From the NCBI GenBank assembly GCA_025991245.1, contig BQMJ01000080.1, forward strand, positions 37,273 to 101,272: a stretch of 64,000 nucleotides of DNA, read 5' to 3'. This DNA is from Galdieria partita. Its lineage: Eukaryota; Rhodophyta; Bangiophyceae; Galdieriales; Galdieriaceae. Of the stretch, positions 1-10,646 are shown piece by piece. A program made the translations under genes and the position numbers. Position 1 is the first letter of the stretch. Every line of letters starts with the position of its first letter. The notes beneath the pieces are model-generated. The model made no database searches. It was not told where the DNA came from and saw nothing but the letters and a program-made list of their open reading frames with translations.

Positions 1-1
1 A

Positions 2-226
2 GATAGTTTGGGTTTTAAGCAGCCTGCTTATGTGTTGAATCTATTATCACCTGTACCGGGTTCAGGTTGGCCTTGGCCACACAAGTTGGAGGCCTTTAAA
101 GACTTTACTATTATGCCTTCTACCCATCTAGTATATGTTGGTACTTGGTATGGTCTATGTATCACTTTTGCAGTTCTGACTTGGATCAAATTTGGACCTC
201 AAAGAGTCCGAGCTAGAATATCTTAG
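2..226 (+). CDS. SURF1: SURF1-like cytochrome oxidase assembly factor, 3' end only
   Basis: The frame is open from the left edge to a TAG at 224-226, giving about 74 C-terminal residues. The end reads HLVYVGTWYGL followed by a hydrophobic stretch and WIKF. This matches the C-terminal transmembrane helix of SURF1, whose family signature here is HLxYxxTWYGL. SURF1 proteins sit in the mitochondrial inner membrane (or the bacterial membrane) with two helices and help assemble haem-copper oxidase. The upstream part, with the first helix and the intermembrane domain, lies outside the window. No ATG is needed inside the window because the gene is cut. The stop lies 25 bp from the convergent hotdog gene. 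Confidence 0.75.
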   Translation, partial: DSLGFKQPAYVLNLLSPVPGSGWPWPHKLEAFKDFTIMPSTHLVYVGTWYGLCITFAVLTWIKFGPQRVRARIS

Positions 227-250
227 AACAACACGAGTCTAGGTTTCCTA

Positions 251-742
251 TTATGCTCCATCAGAGTTTCCCAATTGAGTGGAACGATGAGCGTAAAACT
301 CAACTACAAAGGAAGATTCTGCTACTTTGTTCGATTGTCTATATATCGTTCCTCGAAAGTTCCAACGTTGGGCTTTGTTCACCGTTATGTTGGGGTCTAG
401 TGCTTCCACAACGATATCCAGTTGATCAAGAGGCTTCACAAGCTTTCGAAAGTGACAAGTTTTTAACAAAGGTACGTTTAACTGCTGTTGTCCCACAACT
501 TGTAACACAAAGACTGCTGCTGTCTGAAACTGAAGTTCTAGTAACCAGACTCCAGGGAAGATTGGATTGCCTGGAAAGTGCCCCTTGAAACATTGGCAAG
601 ATGGTTGAATTTGTTTGCTTAAGTGTGCAGTATTTTGTTTATAGTCTATCCAAAGTTGGTCGTGAGGCTTTAATAACCATTGTCTATCCACAAGTGCAGT
701 TGTGAATAAGAAGGACTTGAGACAAATCCATTTTCTTTCCAT
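251..742 (-). CDS. Hotdog-fold FabZ-like 3-hydroxyacyl-ACP dehydratase-type protein
   Basis: A 163-residue frame starting at an ATG (740-742). It contains GHFPGNPIFPGVWLLEL near residues 53-70, the FabZ/FabA-type signature GHFPGxPxxPGVxxxE with the catalytic-type His and Glu both present. LVDR upstream also fits the family. Known family role: dehydration of 3-hydroxyacyl-ACP in type II fatty-acid synthesis. The protein is not a textbook FabZ: the LVDR-to-GHFP spacing is longer than usual and the C-terminal half is divergent. It could be an uncharacterised hotdog protein rather than the plastid FabZ. No clear transit peptide is visible, and a short upstream exon cannot be excluded because another open frame overlaps the 5' region (about 700-820). 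Confidence 0.6.
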   Translation of the reverse strand: MERKWICLKSFLFTTALVDRQWLLKPHDQLWIDYKQNTAHLSKQIQPSCQCFKGHFPGNPIFPGVWLLELQFQTAAVFVLQVVGQQQLNVPLLKTCHFRKLVKPLDQLDIVVEALDPNITVNKAQRWNFRGTIYRQSNKVAESSFVVEFYAHRSTQLGNSDGA

Positions 743-1716
743 GTGTGATATTCTTCTTCTGTAGGATGGATTGTACTAGGAAGAGTTGTCAAAGATACTT
801 TGCTAATAATGCAATCTTATAAAAACTATATACAAATCAAGAAATCCAAACAATTTCTATATGCAACATGAATGAATCTTTACCAATGTGTTGACAAGAA
901 ACAGGTGTTGTAGAAATAGAATGGATCATTGTTTCTCTTTCTACATTTGAAGAATACAAACATATCCCTTTCCTCTCCCATCCTCCATATTCTCTTTCTT
1001 TTCTTGGATATCTTATATCTTTGCTTTGGGGCTTTTTCCTACAGATTCATAGTTTCAATGGAGCATAAACACCTTTTCAGTTTTGTTGAATGGGACTGAA
1101 TCAGGTCTTTCTGTTGTTTTCTTAATCATACCCATAAAAAAGCAATGGACATTCAAGCAAACGAGAGAAATGCAACCGATTACAATCTTCACCATTCTTC
1201 CTCACAAAACGCTTATCTCTGGCGCTTGGTCATTCCATTCTGATATCTGAAGAATACCGCCAATGGCTTGAATTTGGAAACAAGTCGAATAGTTTCTTGA
1301 AAGAATCCACTTGAAAGAATTTTTACAAAGTACTGAAACAATACATGATTGAGTCTTTTTCAAAAATGCATCTCTTATCGATTCAAAATCACGGCATGAC
1401 TATCTTTCCTTTGCAGTGACCGTAGAAAAGAGAGAATGCAACTAGAACCTCTCTGACACTCCTGCAGTTTCTTTCACTTTATTTTTCACACAAGAGTTGC
1501 CAAAAAGTCCAACTCTTGTTACTGCAATCTATGGTTGACATTTATTTCCGTTGCATTTCCTTGGTTTTTCCTCATTTGTTTGAATCAAGCAACTGTAACT
1601 TGAGTTTTAAAAGCAATGCCAAAAAAATGATGAATAGATTCTAGTTTCAACATTTCTCATCTTTTCAGAATAAACATCGTTTATAAAGTTCAAAAAGAGG
1701 CAAAATAGCACAAACT
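743..1716. other. Non-coding interval
   Basis: About 970 bases between the 5' end of the hotdog gene and the 3' end of ALY/REF. No long ORF and no tRNA or spliceosomal snRNA signature that I can recognise. It probably holds the hotdog promoter and the ALY/REF 3' UTR. A small non-coding RNA could be present but nothing in the sequence supports one directly. Confidence 0.4.
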
Positions 1717-2861
1717 CTAATCCAACATTCGTTCATTGTTATCCAAAGGCAATCCTTTCCGTCTCCATCGACCACCACGTCTCTTTCCCGTTGCACTATA
1801 CAAACTTAAGCACTCCACTAAACCTACGTTCAAAGCACCTACGTAATAATAATACGACGACCATCATCTCCACCACCTATCTGTCCACCTCGCTTTCTTG
1901 ATGACCTCCCACGGTTGCTCACCAACGACAACTTCATAGGCTTACCATCCAAAGGTACTCCATTATAACGTTTGATAGCATCCAATGCTGAAGCACGGTC
2001 ATAAAACACAACCTCGGCCACTCCCGTCGAACGCCCATTTCTATCAAACTTTACAAAGGCTTGACGCAATTGACCAACTTCAGAGAAAAGATCCTGAAAC
2101 AAGAAAAATGTCAGGAATAGCGAGTTCCAAGAGTCTGTAGCAACATCGAGGAGGGATATCCAAAGTGTAAAAGAATGTCACAAGCAACAAAGTGGAAAGT
2201 GAACACACCCAAGGAGGTAACCAGACTCTCTCTCACACACATATATATATATTGTATCAATTATGTACATATATGCTGGTTATACACCTTCACACACCCT
2301 CCAAGACAGTAAAATAAAGGGACAAGCTTACGTTGATATCTTTGTTGGTCACACCGAGTGCCAAATTGGTAACTTGTACACGAGTAGGTTGGTTTCTCTT
2401 TGACTGGTCTCCACTAGGAGCTCCACCACTCTTAAACTTATCGTGCTTCCAACGCTTTCCACTTCTATCTTGGTCCACATCCATCATCATCTTATTACCC
2501 TAACGAATAAAAGGCGCCAAAATAAAAACGAGGTGAGTGTCACACATAAAACCCAAAAACAAGTTTTCCAAGCAACGAAAAACTATCAAAGTGCCAAGTT
2601 TCTTAAAGTAAGCTTGTAACTGCTGTTCACAAAGAAAACAGCAAACGAGGGGGTTTGTTTTTCGCATACTGTGGCACCTTACAAAACCTGGTAACAACTA
2701 CGCACCATTCTCTTTTTTCCAATTCTTCCCTTGCTCACAGAAAGTTTCTTAGAAGCTGCAAATTTTCCTTTTCTATTCTTTCCAGTACTATTTTTACCCA
2801 TATTTTTGTTCTTTCTCTGTTCGTTGATAAGGTCGTCAAGAGACTTGTCCAAGCCGGACAT
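1717..2861 (-). CDS. ALY/REF mRNA export factor (THO complex subunit 4-like)
   Basis: Four exons: 2861-2706, 2499-2332, 2093-1843 and 1795-1717, giving 217 aa. The N-terminus MSGLDKSLDDLI matches the UAP56/Sub2-binding motif of ALYREF. Exons 2-3 carry an RRM (TRVQVTNLALGVTNKDIN, then LFSEVGQLRQAFVKFD and GVAEVVFYDR). The last exon is basic (GKRRGGRWRRKGL) and ends with a short acidic tail, as ALY proteins do. All joins are GT-AG and in phase. The exon 1 donor could instead lie 12 bases downstream. The ATG at 2861 was chosen because it begins the motif. Introns are 206, 238 and 47 nt; the 238-nt one holds an AT dinucleotide run and is long for this window. Known role: bridging THO/TREX to the export receptor in the nucleus. 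Confidence 0.85.
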
Positions 2862-3105
2862 TTTTCCCACTCCGATTCACAATCAATTCGATCGCTTTCC
2901 ATTCCTCCAAAAGACTGCTGTAGGATCAGAAAAGCCAGACAATGACTGTTGTAAGAAAATGAAAAACAGCAAGACAGACTAGTTGATTGACACAATCAAT
3001 CAAGTGGAGTGATATTCATTTTCAAGAAACTTATTGTGACAACTTGATTTCTATAGGCACGTTCTTCATCACAACATTCATCCCACCACAGAAAGCAAAG
3101 GAGAG

Positions 3106-3699
3106 ATGCGATGCGGAAGCTCAAAGCGATCTCTCTTTCCATTTGTTTGGCTTATGATGCAGCTGACATTTCAGTCTCCTTGTATTTGTGGTTTTGGTAA
3201 CTATAAGACCATAAATATTCAAAAGAACAACTACAGCTATCGTAATTTGCACACACCTATCAAACTATCTCCAAGAATACCGCTTCGTCAACTCCCTAGA
3301 GCGTAAGTTGAGCTTTCAAGGTTTCTAGTATATGAAAAGATAAATGTTATTATAGCGAGTTTCAAATATCAGAGGAGACTCCTTTTGATGCGAATCCTTT
3401 GGTAATCGTAGTTGCATTGCTTGGTTGGACTTTACCTGCAAGCATTCCTTCTAATATTCCTCTTCTCCATGGCACAGGATTGACTCAAGCCTTTTTCACT
3501 TCCATTCAGTACAATTTGGCACAGTGGCCCAAAGGTCCTGCTTTAGATGATCCTTTTTGGGTATGTATACTAACTTTATTGGATGAATACCCACTTTTCT
3601 GTTTTTGTTTAGCTTTATATGGTTCTATGGCATGTGGGACTCTTTATAGTGCTTTTCTTTGGTACTATTGGATATGGTATTAGTAAGAACCGAATATAG
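3106..3699 (+). CDS. PSAO: Photosystem I subunit O (PsaO), plastid-targeted precursor
   Basis: Three exons: 3106-3302, 3356-3560 and 3613-3699, giving 162 aa. The mature part contains GWTLPASIPSNIPLLHGTGL, then LTQAFFTSIQYNLAQWP and PALDDPFW, then after the second intron LYMVLWHVGLFIVLFFGTIG. This matches plant and red-algal PsaO along its two helices. The first about 65 residues are basic and hydroxylated, as expected of a transit peptide. The 52-nt second intron carries a perfect TACTAAC branch site at 3568-3574; the first is 53 nt. PsaO docks at the PSI edge near PsaA/H/L and is involved in antenna association. Nuclear location and N-terminal extension fit red algae. Confidence 0.88.
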
Positions 3700-3782
3700 T
3701 GCCTTTGGCTCTTCCCAATATTCCTTTTCGAAATCTCTCGTGATAAAGAATTGTTTTGTATGATTGCGTTGTTGGGATTGTT

Positions 3783-5337
3783 ATGACGGAAGAAACTCTG
3801 AACCGCACAAGTGTAGACTCTCTTTCCTCCAATACAGACACTAGAACGGAACTTGATAACAATATCTCTTTGTCTAGTCCAATTCATTTAGAAAGTGTAA
3901 CAGTGGGTCAACCTAGTACAGGCTCAAGTCCTTCATTGAAGAGAACAAGGCGCAAGATAGGAGAACAAGTAGTCCCAGACTTTACGGTGGAAAGAAATAC
4001 AAATAACAACCATACTATACAAGATCAAGAACCTCAGATGGAACCTTTTCCAGGCTTTATTGAGTTGTACAGTTCATTGAGGAGTCCTACAGATGGACTA
4101 AAGGTTGTGGATAGGAGGCGCATGTTGAAAACTTATCCCAAGTGTTTTACAGGAACGGAAGCCATTGATTGGATGACAAAGAAACGTGAAATATCCCGAG
4201 AACAAGCTCAAGACTTGGGACAGCGTCTCATAAGTGCTGGCATCATTCAACCGGTCTTTGGAAGCGACTCTTTTTGTGATGGAGACGCTTTTTTTCGATT
4301 TCAAGAAGATGATGACTCCAATGTACTTAATCTTAAGCGAATATGGGATTCTTCTCTACCAACCAGACATCCTTGTGATTTATCTCGAGAGCTTTTAACC
4401 AAAATTGCACTTTTATGTGAGACCTATCGTATACAGTTAGCTGCAGATCGTCCTCAAGATATTCTTTCTCCTTATGAATTTGATTATCGAAGGTTGAGTG
4501 AGACGGAAGAGTTTCGACAGTATTCGGTTGCTACAGCAGAGTTACAAGGTGTTTGTTTGTCCGGACTATCAGAGAAAGAGAGATTGGTCTTTTTCATAAA
4601 TATATACAATGCTTTATGTCTTCACGGTAAGCAACACTATAGGAATGATAATAGTTTTGGTCTGCTGATGGATCTTCCTCATAGCGCATATAACACATGG
4701 CCCCCCTACTTCGTTTTTCAAGCGTTGGATATTCTTTCGTTCACTTTGTTATCGCATAGCTGGAATAGACTTTTCATTGGATGATATTGAACATGGCATA
4801 CTTCGATGCAATCGCTTTCCTCCAAGTCTTCGTTTTATGAGACAATTTCGTTCGGATGACCCTAAAACCCGATATATGCTATCTGATATTGATGGTCGTA
4901 TTCATTTTGTGATTTCTGCCGGTACTCGATCGGATCCTCCTATTCGTATTCTCGAAGAAGAAGGGGTGGAAGAGGAATTGCACTTTGCTACAGAAGAGTT
5001 TTTAAACCAATCTGTACGCATTGTAAAGGAACAGAATGAAGTGATATTGCCCAAGATTTTCTCTTGGTATAGTGATGACTTTCCTCAATCGACAAGTCTT
5101 TTACGTTGGGTTGAACAATATTTGTATTCTGATGCATCCAAAGTGTTGGAGAGTATGTTGCAAGACAAGGATAGAGTACCCAATATACGTTATGAGAACT
5201 TTGATTGGCGTTCAGAAGCACGTTTTAATTCAGCTATTGTACGTAGAAAGCGAAAGAGACTGGAAAGGGAACGACAATTACAAGCACAAAGTGGTCGTCG
5301 TGTGGAGAGTATTGAAAAGGAATCCAATGATGATTAG
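3783..5337 (+). CDS. DEP domain / DUF547 protein
   Basis: Two exons, 3783-4626 and 4685-5337, 498 aa, joined by a 58-nt GT-AG intron in phase 1. Residues about 85-180 form a DEP domain (KTYPKCFTGTEAIDWM, then GQRLISAGIIQPV). The second half is DUF547: NIYNALCLHA across the splice, then RIAGIDFSLDDIEHGIL, which matches the family hallmark xIGGxxxSLDDIEHGIL. DEP domains bind membranes or G-protein partners. The function of DUF547 is unknown, although plant proteins combine DEP, glutaredoxin and DUF547. The C-terminus is basic and charged. The ATG at 3783 is the first in frame. The stop is 68 bp from the convergent RPL14 stop. Confidence 0.8.
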
Positions 5338-5404
5338 CAAAAGAAAGAATAAAAGTGTATATCTAAGATTGAGAGAATATCATAATAGGAAAGGATGGGT
5401 CTTA

Positions 5405-5865
5405 TTATTTCATAGTATGGAGGCTTTTCAACTTTTTCACTTGACCATTGACCATAGCAGCTTTTCTCTTCTTGGCAATCATCACTTTGAATCTATCAAA
5501 GTCTCCAAGTTTTCGTCTATTTTCTCTTGAACAAAGTTTCTTATACCACAAAGTATTCTTCCACTGTTCCATAATCTTCTTTTCTTCCAAAGCCTTCATG
5601 ACAACTCCCGTTCGACTGCCGTGTTGAATCTTCACTTTAAACGGGGTCAATGTTAAACTCTTAAAGTTTATGGTTTGTCTAGGAAGACCTGTTTGTGGAC
5701 CATCTACCAAAACTCTATTCTGATCAACTACATCCACAATGACTCCCAGTTTTCCACGGTGTTCACCATAAGTAACGAGTACAACTCTTCCAATTTCTAC
5801 AAACCTTTTAAATACCTATCAACAATAAAATAAATAAACTTGTAGTGAGTGCCTATTCTTACCAT
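5405..5865 (-). CDS. RPL14: Cytosolic 60S ribosomal protein L14 (eL14)
   Basis: Two exons: 5865-5863, which is the ATG codon alone, and 5815-5405, separated by a 47-nt intron starting GTAAGA. The 137-aa product begins MVFKRFVEIGRVVLVTYGEH and continues GKLGVIVDVVDQNRVLVDGP, both diagnostic of eL14 (KOW-type fold). DFDRFKVMIAKKRK near the C-terminus matches the conserved DFDRFKVMxAKK block. eL14 is a large-subunit protein of the cytosolic ribosome. Splitting the ORF exactly after the start codon is a known habit of some ribosomal protein genes. Confidence 0.9.
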
Positions 5866-5940
5866 TGGAGTGCTTCCAACTCACTACTCACTACGAATCC
5901 AATCCTTGACACAATCGACGACGTCGCTTCCTTCACTGGG

Positions 5941-7868
5941 TCAAGTTGGAAAAGGTGAAGAAGCAACTACTTGTGATGAATCCATTGGAGTTGTTTGTTC
6001 AACCGGTACATTCGATACATTGGGTATATCTTGAGAGATATCTATAGTAGGTATAAAAGACGAGCTAGTTGTGGTTGTTGCAGGTACGGATGGATAAACC
6101 ATTCCATATATTGGATAATAAATAGTGGGATCAAAACTAGTTGCATAAGGATTCATCTCATAAGTATAGTTGAGTGCGGAATGAGGAACAGGACTACCAT
6201 AAGCAGCAACAGGTAGTTCTGACTCCTGTTCAAGTCTTCTCCTATGTGGAATATTCAAAAGTGGATATCCACCTTGTCGCATATAATATCCAGCAAGTTT
6301 CTCGTGAATAAGTTGTTTGGCCATTTCTACAAAAGGAGGAGGGCCAGTAATAGTTACTGGTCTTGTATCGGTATGGGTATCGGCTTCAGAAGGCTTCGAA
6401 ACTTGAATACGTGCACCAGAGCGTTGTTGCAACTCACGAATCGTACAACCACTCTTTCCTATCAACCAACCCACTTTGTCATTCGGTATTTGAATTCTTA
6501 CACTAATGGAAGCACTTGGATAAAGAATCTTGGCCTCTGAACTATCACCTCCTAATCTCTCAATGCCTTCATTTACGATATCGTTGATAAGATTATGTGC
6601 AAGTTCAACTGACTCTAAACTTCCTGTAACAATGATGGGACGTTCAGCACTATTCAATGATACTTCATTATCTGGAACAACTCGAATAGAAGCACCAGAG
6701 CGATACTGAAGATCTCTTATCGTTTCTCCACGCTTTCCTATAATCATTCCAATACTTTTCCTTGGAACAAATATAGTTTTGTGAGTTATCGGTCTTAAAC
6801 TTGTTCTCGATATATATGAAAGTTCAGGTGATACAAATCCTGGATAACTTGTTTGTCCCATTCCCTACAAAACATCCATTCGTATCATTTCATATCATGA
6901 ACAACAATGTAAAGAGAATCACATACCGGTGAATATAGAGAAGCATTGATTGCTCGAGATGGCTTTTGAATCATTTCCTGAACAAGTGTTTCTGCTAAAT
7001 GTACTTCTTGAGGTTTTCCAACAATGGTAACAAGTTTTTCTCCAACAGCATTTACTTTTTCATTGTGAACAACAATAGTTGCTTGAGATTGCTCTTCCAA
7101 GGACTTGATTGTCTGTCCACCCATACCTATGATAACACCTACTCGGTCCATAGGTATCCAAAGCTCAGATTGAATGGACCCAATGGAAGTTACAGAAGAA
7201 GCACTTTGACCTACAAGAACTCCAGCTACTTTCTCTAAAATAAGTTGTTTGGCAAGTTGTATGCTGTTTAAAGTTCCTTCTATCCGAAATAATCGAACAG
7301 TTGATGATGCATCGATATCTCGTCTTTCTACTTCAATATGTGCTCCTGACCTCATACTCAGTTCCTTTATACTTTCACCTCCCTTGCCAATAATAAAACC
7401 AACTGCTTCTTTAGGAACTTCAATCATATCTGTCCTAATATCATCAGGATTCTCTGCTATTCTATCAACACCAGGTTCTTCCATTGAATATGTGGAAACA
7501 GTATTGTATTCTTGTTCTGTATTCGAGGCAACTTTATCTGATGCTCTCTCAAAAGTATTATGTGATACTTGTATACCTTCTTTTCGGGTATCCTGATTTT
7601 CGACTGATTCTTTCTGCAACTTGGAAAGCTGCTGTCTCTTTTCAGTAGTTGCCGGAAATGTCTGCTTGATATTCTCATCAGGTGTACGCAAAGGATGACT
7701 ATCTTCTTTAACCTCCGAAGGTAAAGTATCTTCTGTTTCTTGGGTAAGACGTATACTCGTTCCAGTATCCCTTACTAACCATATTATCATAAGTACTTGT
7801 CTCAAAAGGCAAACACAGTGAAGCTTACCATTGTCACTATCCCTATCTGACGTTGCAGCCTTGGACAT
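5941..7868 (-). CDS. Four-KH-domain RNA/ssDNA-binding protein (FUBP-like)
   Basis: Three exons: 7868-7829, 7774-6927 and 6864-5941, giving 603 aa. Four KH domains are seen: EVPKEAVGFIIGKGGESIKE, IPMDRVGVIIGMGGQTIKSL, VPRKSIGMIIGKRGETIRDL and IPNDKVGWLIGKSGCTIREL. Three carry the canonical GKxG loop; in the second it is GMGG (K to M), which may weaken nucleic-acid contact. The rest is low-complexity, and the C-terminus is rich in P, Y and T. Four tandem KH repeats recall FUBP/KSRP, but the family has many members, so orthology is not claimed. The first intron (54 nt, 7828-7775) is a multiple of three without in-frame stop; it was called an intron because reading through it gives a hydrophobic insert unlike its surroundings. 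Confidence 0.75.
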
Positions 7869-8437
7869 TTCAAACACAATACTATTATAAAAAACAAAAA
7901 AAGAAAATATTCAACAACGTTCAAAGGGCTCTCAACACCAGACTATCTCTGCAACTGCATCGAACCCAATAACATCCATCAAAAAGACAAGGCACAGACC
8001 AAACAAAAACCAACCAATAAATAAACAAGCAAACCCTTGACAAGTCTCAAAGCGAATGGAATCAATACTTGTGATATTGATAGATAGTGGATATTCTCTC
8101 TAGCAACGAGATATAGCTCTTCACCAAAATGGGGACAGTCGTAGATGGCACAAAATGGGATTCTTGAAAAGATGTGAAATTTTCTTTTGTACTTAGAAGG
8201 ACTAAATAGGAAGGCCTAGTTTGAAAGCTTATGGATATCCTTGGACAACTGCCTATATAGCCAACTTGACAACTTTTGATATTCCAACAAGAGTCAACGC
8301 AGTTGGATTCTATTCAAAGAAAACTTGTGGGAAAAGTGACTCTTTTGAATAACTTTTTCCTCAACTCTTGTTAGAAAAAGAATATGCTCAACTATGTATC
8401 AACCCATTTTCTGTACAAGCAAATAATATATAGTTAG
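7869..8437. other. Intergenic interval with one unsupported open frame
   Basis: About 570 bases between the KH gene promoter and the 3' end of the SAP30BP-like gene. A 48-codon open stretch on the + strand (8206-8352) has plausible composition but no ATG, no recognised family and no convincing upstream exon. I see no RNA gene. Most of this is probably the KH gene 5' region and the neighbour's 3' UTR. Confidence 0.35.
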
Positions 8438-9028
8438 TTATCGAACACTTCTATCCCATCTACTTTGTACTCTCTTTCCTTTCCACGAAGAACGAGAGTC
8501 TCCTGGTTCCTCCTTTTTAGGGCCATGTTTCAATGACTCCCTTGTTGCAAGCAGACGCTGTTTCTCTGCAAGTACATCATAATATTCTGATGCATCATAG
8601 CTCGTTGGATCAAACACGGTGCGGTCAAAATTGGTTCCCAACTCATCCAACTCACAATACGCAACCATCTTTTCCAATATACCGGGGTTTCTAAACTCTT
8701 TGTTGGTTCTCATGCGCTCATTGAAATCCACTCCTTGCTGTAACTTGACAAACGCCCACTCTACCCACTCCACCAAACCAGGGGCAGGTTCGTTACTTTT
8801 CAAGTTCTCTTCCTTCTCCTCTTCTTTCTTGGATTCTTCTGAATCGAGTTTCACCGACAATACTCGAATTTTAGGGTTGGTTGGGTTACCTATAGGTTCG
8901 CCTTGACTAGAGCTTGAGTCTTCACTGTGTTGGTCTCTACCATATTCTCTTCTCTCGCATGCGATCATTCTGTCATGTTCTCTTTTCATTCTCCCACCAA
9001 ATTTCTTAGATCCAATGAGAGAGTTCAT
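8438..9028 (-). CDS. SAP30-binding protein / HCNGP-like
   Basis: A single 196-aa ORF. The second half holds the HCNGP-family core: NERMRTNKEFRNPGILEKMV, then CELDELGTNFDRTVFDP. Animal SAP30BP has FRNPSIYEKLI and FCGIDELGTNxP at the same place. The N-terminal half is charged with an acidic serine/glutamate-rich stretch; the C-terminus is basic. Family members are nuclear and linked to transcriptional corepression and to splicing of short introns. That is fitting for a genome with introns of about 50 nt, but the link is inference. The stop lies on the same strand as, and upstream in the array from, the membrane protein at 9178. Confidence 0.8.
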   Translation of the reverse strand: MNSLIGSKKFGGRMKREHDRMIACERREYGRDQHSEDSSSSQGEPIGNPTNPKIRVLSVKLDSEESKKEEEKEENLKSNEPAPGLVEWVEWAFVKLQQGVDFNERMRTNKEFRNPGILEKMVAYCELDELGTNFDRTVFDPTSYDASEYYDVLAEKQRLLATRESLKHGPKKEEPGDSRSSWKGKRVQSRWDRSVR

Positions 9029-9177
9029 CCTTCTTCTGTCAAGTCCCCTTTATCTTGTTTCAATCTTACAAATGAATCCTCATATTGGAAAGCATAAGAA
9101 TATATTTGCGTTTATTATTATCCATCAGTGGTATAAACAAACATTCTCATCACAAAAATATTCGTTGCTATTGAATA

Positions 9178-10311
9178 TTATTTTCTTTTTCTAGTTTCCT
9201 TGTTCAAACAGCCATTTTCTAAATCTCGAATGGAGCCAATGTGATGGTCTGCTTGTTTATGCGACCTCAATACAGAGGCCAAGGCAATGAGCAGTAGAGT
9301 AGTAAACAAACTACAAGCAAGTTGACTCCAAATGGTACTATGAATGATATCCCTACGCATAGTAGGCCTCCATACATTTTCACGATAATACAAGCCAAGC
9401 ATGAAATAACACAGAAAGATAATCAAAAGTATAGCAAAATCTCTGCGATTCTCAGTAGATGATAAGCCTACAATGAGCAGTCCACAATAACCAACATACA
9501 ACACTCCCATGATTAACTGAAGAAAGATAAAATTATTCTCATTCAATTGTTGAAGATATGCCAAGGCATCTTGCTTTGTAAATAGTGAAATAAGAGCAAA
9601 GAATATATGAAGGGTAGCAATAAACAGACTTCCAACCAGAATATACTGTTTCAACGATATTCGAGCAGATAATCTAAATATACCATAAAAACTCAAACCA
9701 AGTGGAATGAATAATACTCCATAAGAAATGATTCCTGCCATCAATGGTGACAACATTCTAACCGGAGTTTTCTCAAGTCTCGTCTCCAGATTATCCCGAA
9801 GATGGTCAACAACTTGAGTCGATAAATAATTGGTAGAAGAAAGTTGATTCTTTGTACTTTCGATAGCTTCCAACAGATGAGGGTCAACATAAGTTTTCAG
9901 AAATTCTGCTTTGGAACGAAGCCATTGAGACAATTGTGGATTTTCTACCATTTTTTGAACCTCAAACAACTGTTCTTGTACTTTCGCCAACTCCGCTTGT
10001 AATTGAGCCGCTTCCTTGTTCTTGTCCTCAAGTTGTGCAAGTATCTTTTCATTCTTATCTTGCAGAGTACGTGCTTGCTTGTTTAGATCTTGTTTGGTTT
10101 TCTCTGCCTCTTTCTTAGTCTTTTCCATTTCTCTTTTTAAAGAGTCAAGTTGCTTTTGTTTTTCCGTCAACTGACTTTCTAGTTCTTCTGTTGTTGGTAT
10201 TGTCGGCTCAGTCAATATTTCTTGTCCCAATTCCTCCGCTTGTAAAGTCGTGATACTTAAAAAGATGAAAAAAAGTATAATAATGACAAAACTCTTCGAC
10301 ATGATCTTCAT
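9178..10311 (-). CDS. Coiled-coil multi-pass membrane protein, function unknown
   Basis: A 377-aa ORF; the ATG at 10311 was chosen because it starts a clear signal peptide (SKSFVIIILFFIFLSITT, likely cut after LQA). Residues about 35-120 are an E/K/Q-rich coiled coil. About six hydrophobic segments follow, from near residue 190 to 355, and the protein ends basic (NKETRKRK), possibly a dilysine-type ER retrieval signal. The order signal peptide, lumenal coiled coil, membrane bundle suggests an endomembrane protein. I recognise no family. Confidence 0.6.
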   Translation of the reverse strand: MKIMSKSFVIIILFFIFLSITTLQAEELGQEILTEPTIPTTEELESQLTEKQKQLDSLKREMEKTKKEAEKTKQDLNKQARTLQDKNEKILAQLEDKNKEAAQLQAELAKVQEQLFEVQKMVENPQLSQWLRSKAEFLKTYVDPHLLEAIESTKNQLSSTNYLSTQVVDHLRDNLETRLEKTPVRMLSPLMAGIISYGVLFIPLGLSFYGIFRLSARISLKQYILVGSLFIATLHIFFALISLFTKQDALAYLQQLNENNFIFLQLIMGVLYVGYCGLLIVGLSSTENRRDFAILLIIFLCYFMLGLYYRENVWRPTMRRDIIHSTIWSQLACSLFTTLLLIALASVLRSHKQADHHIGSIRDLENGCLNKETRKRK

Positions 10312-10646
10312 TGTATGACGGCCCCTGACTGTATGCGAACCTCCCTGCGAAGTCCCCAAGAGCGTGTTGGCCAGCGAAGAAAAAAAGAGATTTTGATTCG
10401 CGCGCCTTTTTTTGAGGGGCCTTACATAGCCAATATCAGAAACTCATTTCCAAGTCGAAACATTCTTTCCATTGATACAAGATGGGTTGTATTTTTTGTT
10501 TTTAGTAGAGCAGTAGTACGATTGTTACATGATTCAAAATTCACTGTTGTTTCAAAAACTAGAAATTTTTTCAGAGGGTTGTAATATTCACATCTTATGG
10601 GATACCACAAAGTGTTGTGAAAGGCATTGGGGAGTTTGTGGGTTAG
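10312..10646. promoter_or_regulatory. Shared divergent promoter region
   Basis: 335 bases separate the ATG of the minus-strand membrane protein (10311) from the inferred ATG of the plus-strand gene at 10647. Both promoters must lie here. I see no recognisable motif. Confidence 0.4.

Noticed and set aside
1200-1300. Possible box C/D-like snoRNA (CTGA and TGAAGA motifs)
   Set aside because: The boxes are weak, spacing is unsuitable, and there is no terminal stem.
8206-8352. 48-codon open stretch with plausible amino-acid composition
   Set aside because: No ATG, no consistent upstream exon and no family match.
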